Assembly: GCF_014284335.1 (NCBI RefSeq)
Contig: NZ_JACOGF010000002.1
Location: forward strand, 452,659-516,658
Source: Undibacterium hunanense
Lineage (GTDB): Bacteria > Pseudomonadota > Gammaproteobacteria > Burkholderiales > Burkholderiaceae_D
DNA: 64,000 nucleotides
Direction: 5' to 3'
Shown here piece by piece: positions 63,869-64,000 of the stretch (the stretch's first letter is position 1; each line of letters starts with the position of its first letter). Below the pieces are notes generated by a model. It made no database searches and had not been told where the DNA came from. It was given only the letters and a program-made list of their open reading frames with translations. The translations under genes and the position numbers were made by a program.

Positions 63869-64000
63869 TCAGATGAAATGAATTTGTCCGTCGCTGATAC
63901 CTATTAATGCAATGGCGGCATTGATGTCGGTTGCTGTCACGGCAGAGGCTATGGCGATGCCATTCGTGATGGATGCCTCGGGTGTCAGGTAGTTCAGTCC
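63869..64000 (-). CDS. C-terminal end of an unrecognised gene (partial)
   Basis: The minus strand is open from the window edge for 43 codons to a TGA at 63871-63869. The translation ends in Ala/Ile-rich sequence (NGIAIASAVTATDINAAIAL, then IGISDGQIHFI), which reads like coding sequence with regular small and hydrophobic residues. The family cannot be decided from this fragment. Confidence 0.5.
   Translation of the reverse strand, partial: GLNYLTPEASITNGIAIASAVTATDINAAIALIGISDGQIHFI

Overview
The window looks like chromosomal DNA of a betaproteobacterium of the Burkholderiales, most likely Oxalobacteraceae (an Undibacterium- or Janthinobacterium-like organism). This is inferred from gene content: a single-chain indolepyruvate ferredoxin oxidoreductase, fused isobutyryl-CoA mutase IcmF, DUF3034 proteins, exported truncated haemoglobins, T6SS-type FHA/kinase/phosphatase genes and many c-di-GMP enzymes. 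GC content is moderate. No rRNA, tRNA, CRISPR array or complete insertion sequence was seen.

Region 1 (about 0.3-7.3 kb) is a peptide-secretion locus. An HlyD-type adaptor and a peptidase-containing ABC exporter (C39 domain, complete Cys/His/Asp triad) face a convergent cluster holding two tiny double-glycine-leader peptides and a 153-residue protein, with a Ser/Thr kinase carrying TPR repeats upstream. The two peptides have 11-residue, highly acidic predicted cores (PEVDVESGNGG and PEVDIETGNGG), and the 153-residue protein ends in nearly the same sequence (PEVDVEIGGG). This shared tail is the strongest candidate for an undescribed system here.

Region 2 (7.5-20.8 kb) holds housekeeping genes (YigZ family, a FliL-like protein, ettA, ompW with an FNR-like site), then a MacB/FtsX-type ABC efflux operon. 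That operon is preceded by a sigma-54 promoter and followed by its probable regulators, a sigma-54 response regulator and a histidine kinase. Region 3 (21.3-25.8 kb) is a T6SS-type post-translational control operon: FHA protein, PP2C phosphatase, kinase with PEGA domain, and lipoprotein.

Region 4 (25.9-39.2 kb) has an M24 peptidase and then a large redox/c-di-GMP island: two exported cupredoxins, two exported truncated haemoglobins, two DUF3034 proteins, a TPR protein and three GGDEF proteins (one also with EAL). The DUF3034-haemoglobin pair is tandemly duplicated. Two copies of a roughly 268-bp MITE-like element lie in opposite orientation, one at the junction of the duplication and one beyond the second cupredoxin.

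Region 5 (39.2-50.2 kb) holds a DMT exporter, Lrp and LysR regulators, a LytS/LytTR two-component pair, an acyltransferase, a DUF1348 protein, and a LacI regulator next to an exported GH3 glycosidase. Region 6 (50.7-57.9 kb) carries two very large catabolic enzymes, the fused indolepyruvate ferredoxin oxidoreductase and IcmF, the latter behind a palindrome typical of MerR-family branched-chain-catabolism regulators. Region 7 (57.9-64 kb) begins with a repeat-rich intergenic stretch, followed by small genes (lipoprotein, PhnB-like, DinB-like, GNAT), a PAS histidine kinase, YjdM, an SGNH hydrolase and the cut-off end of a minus-strand gene.
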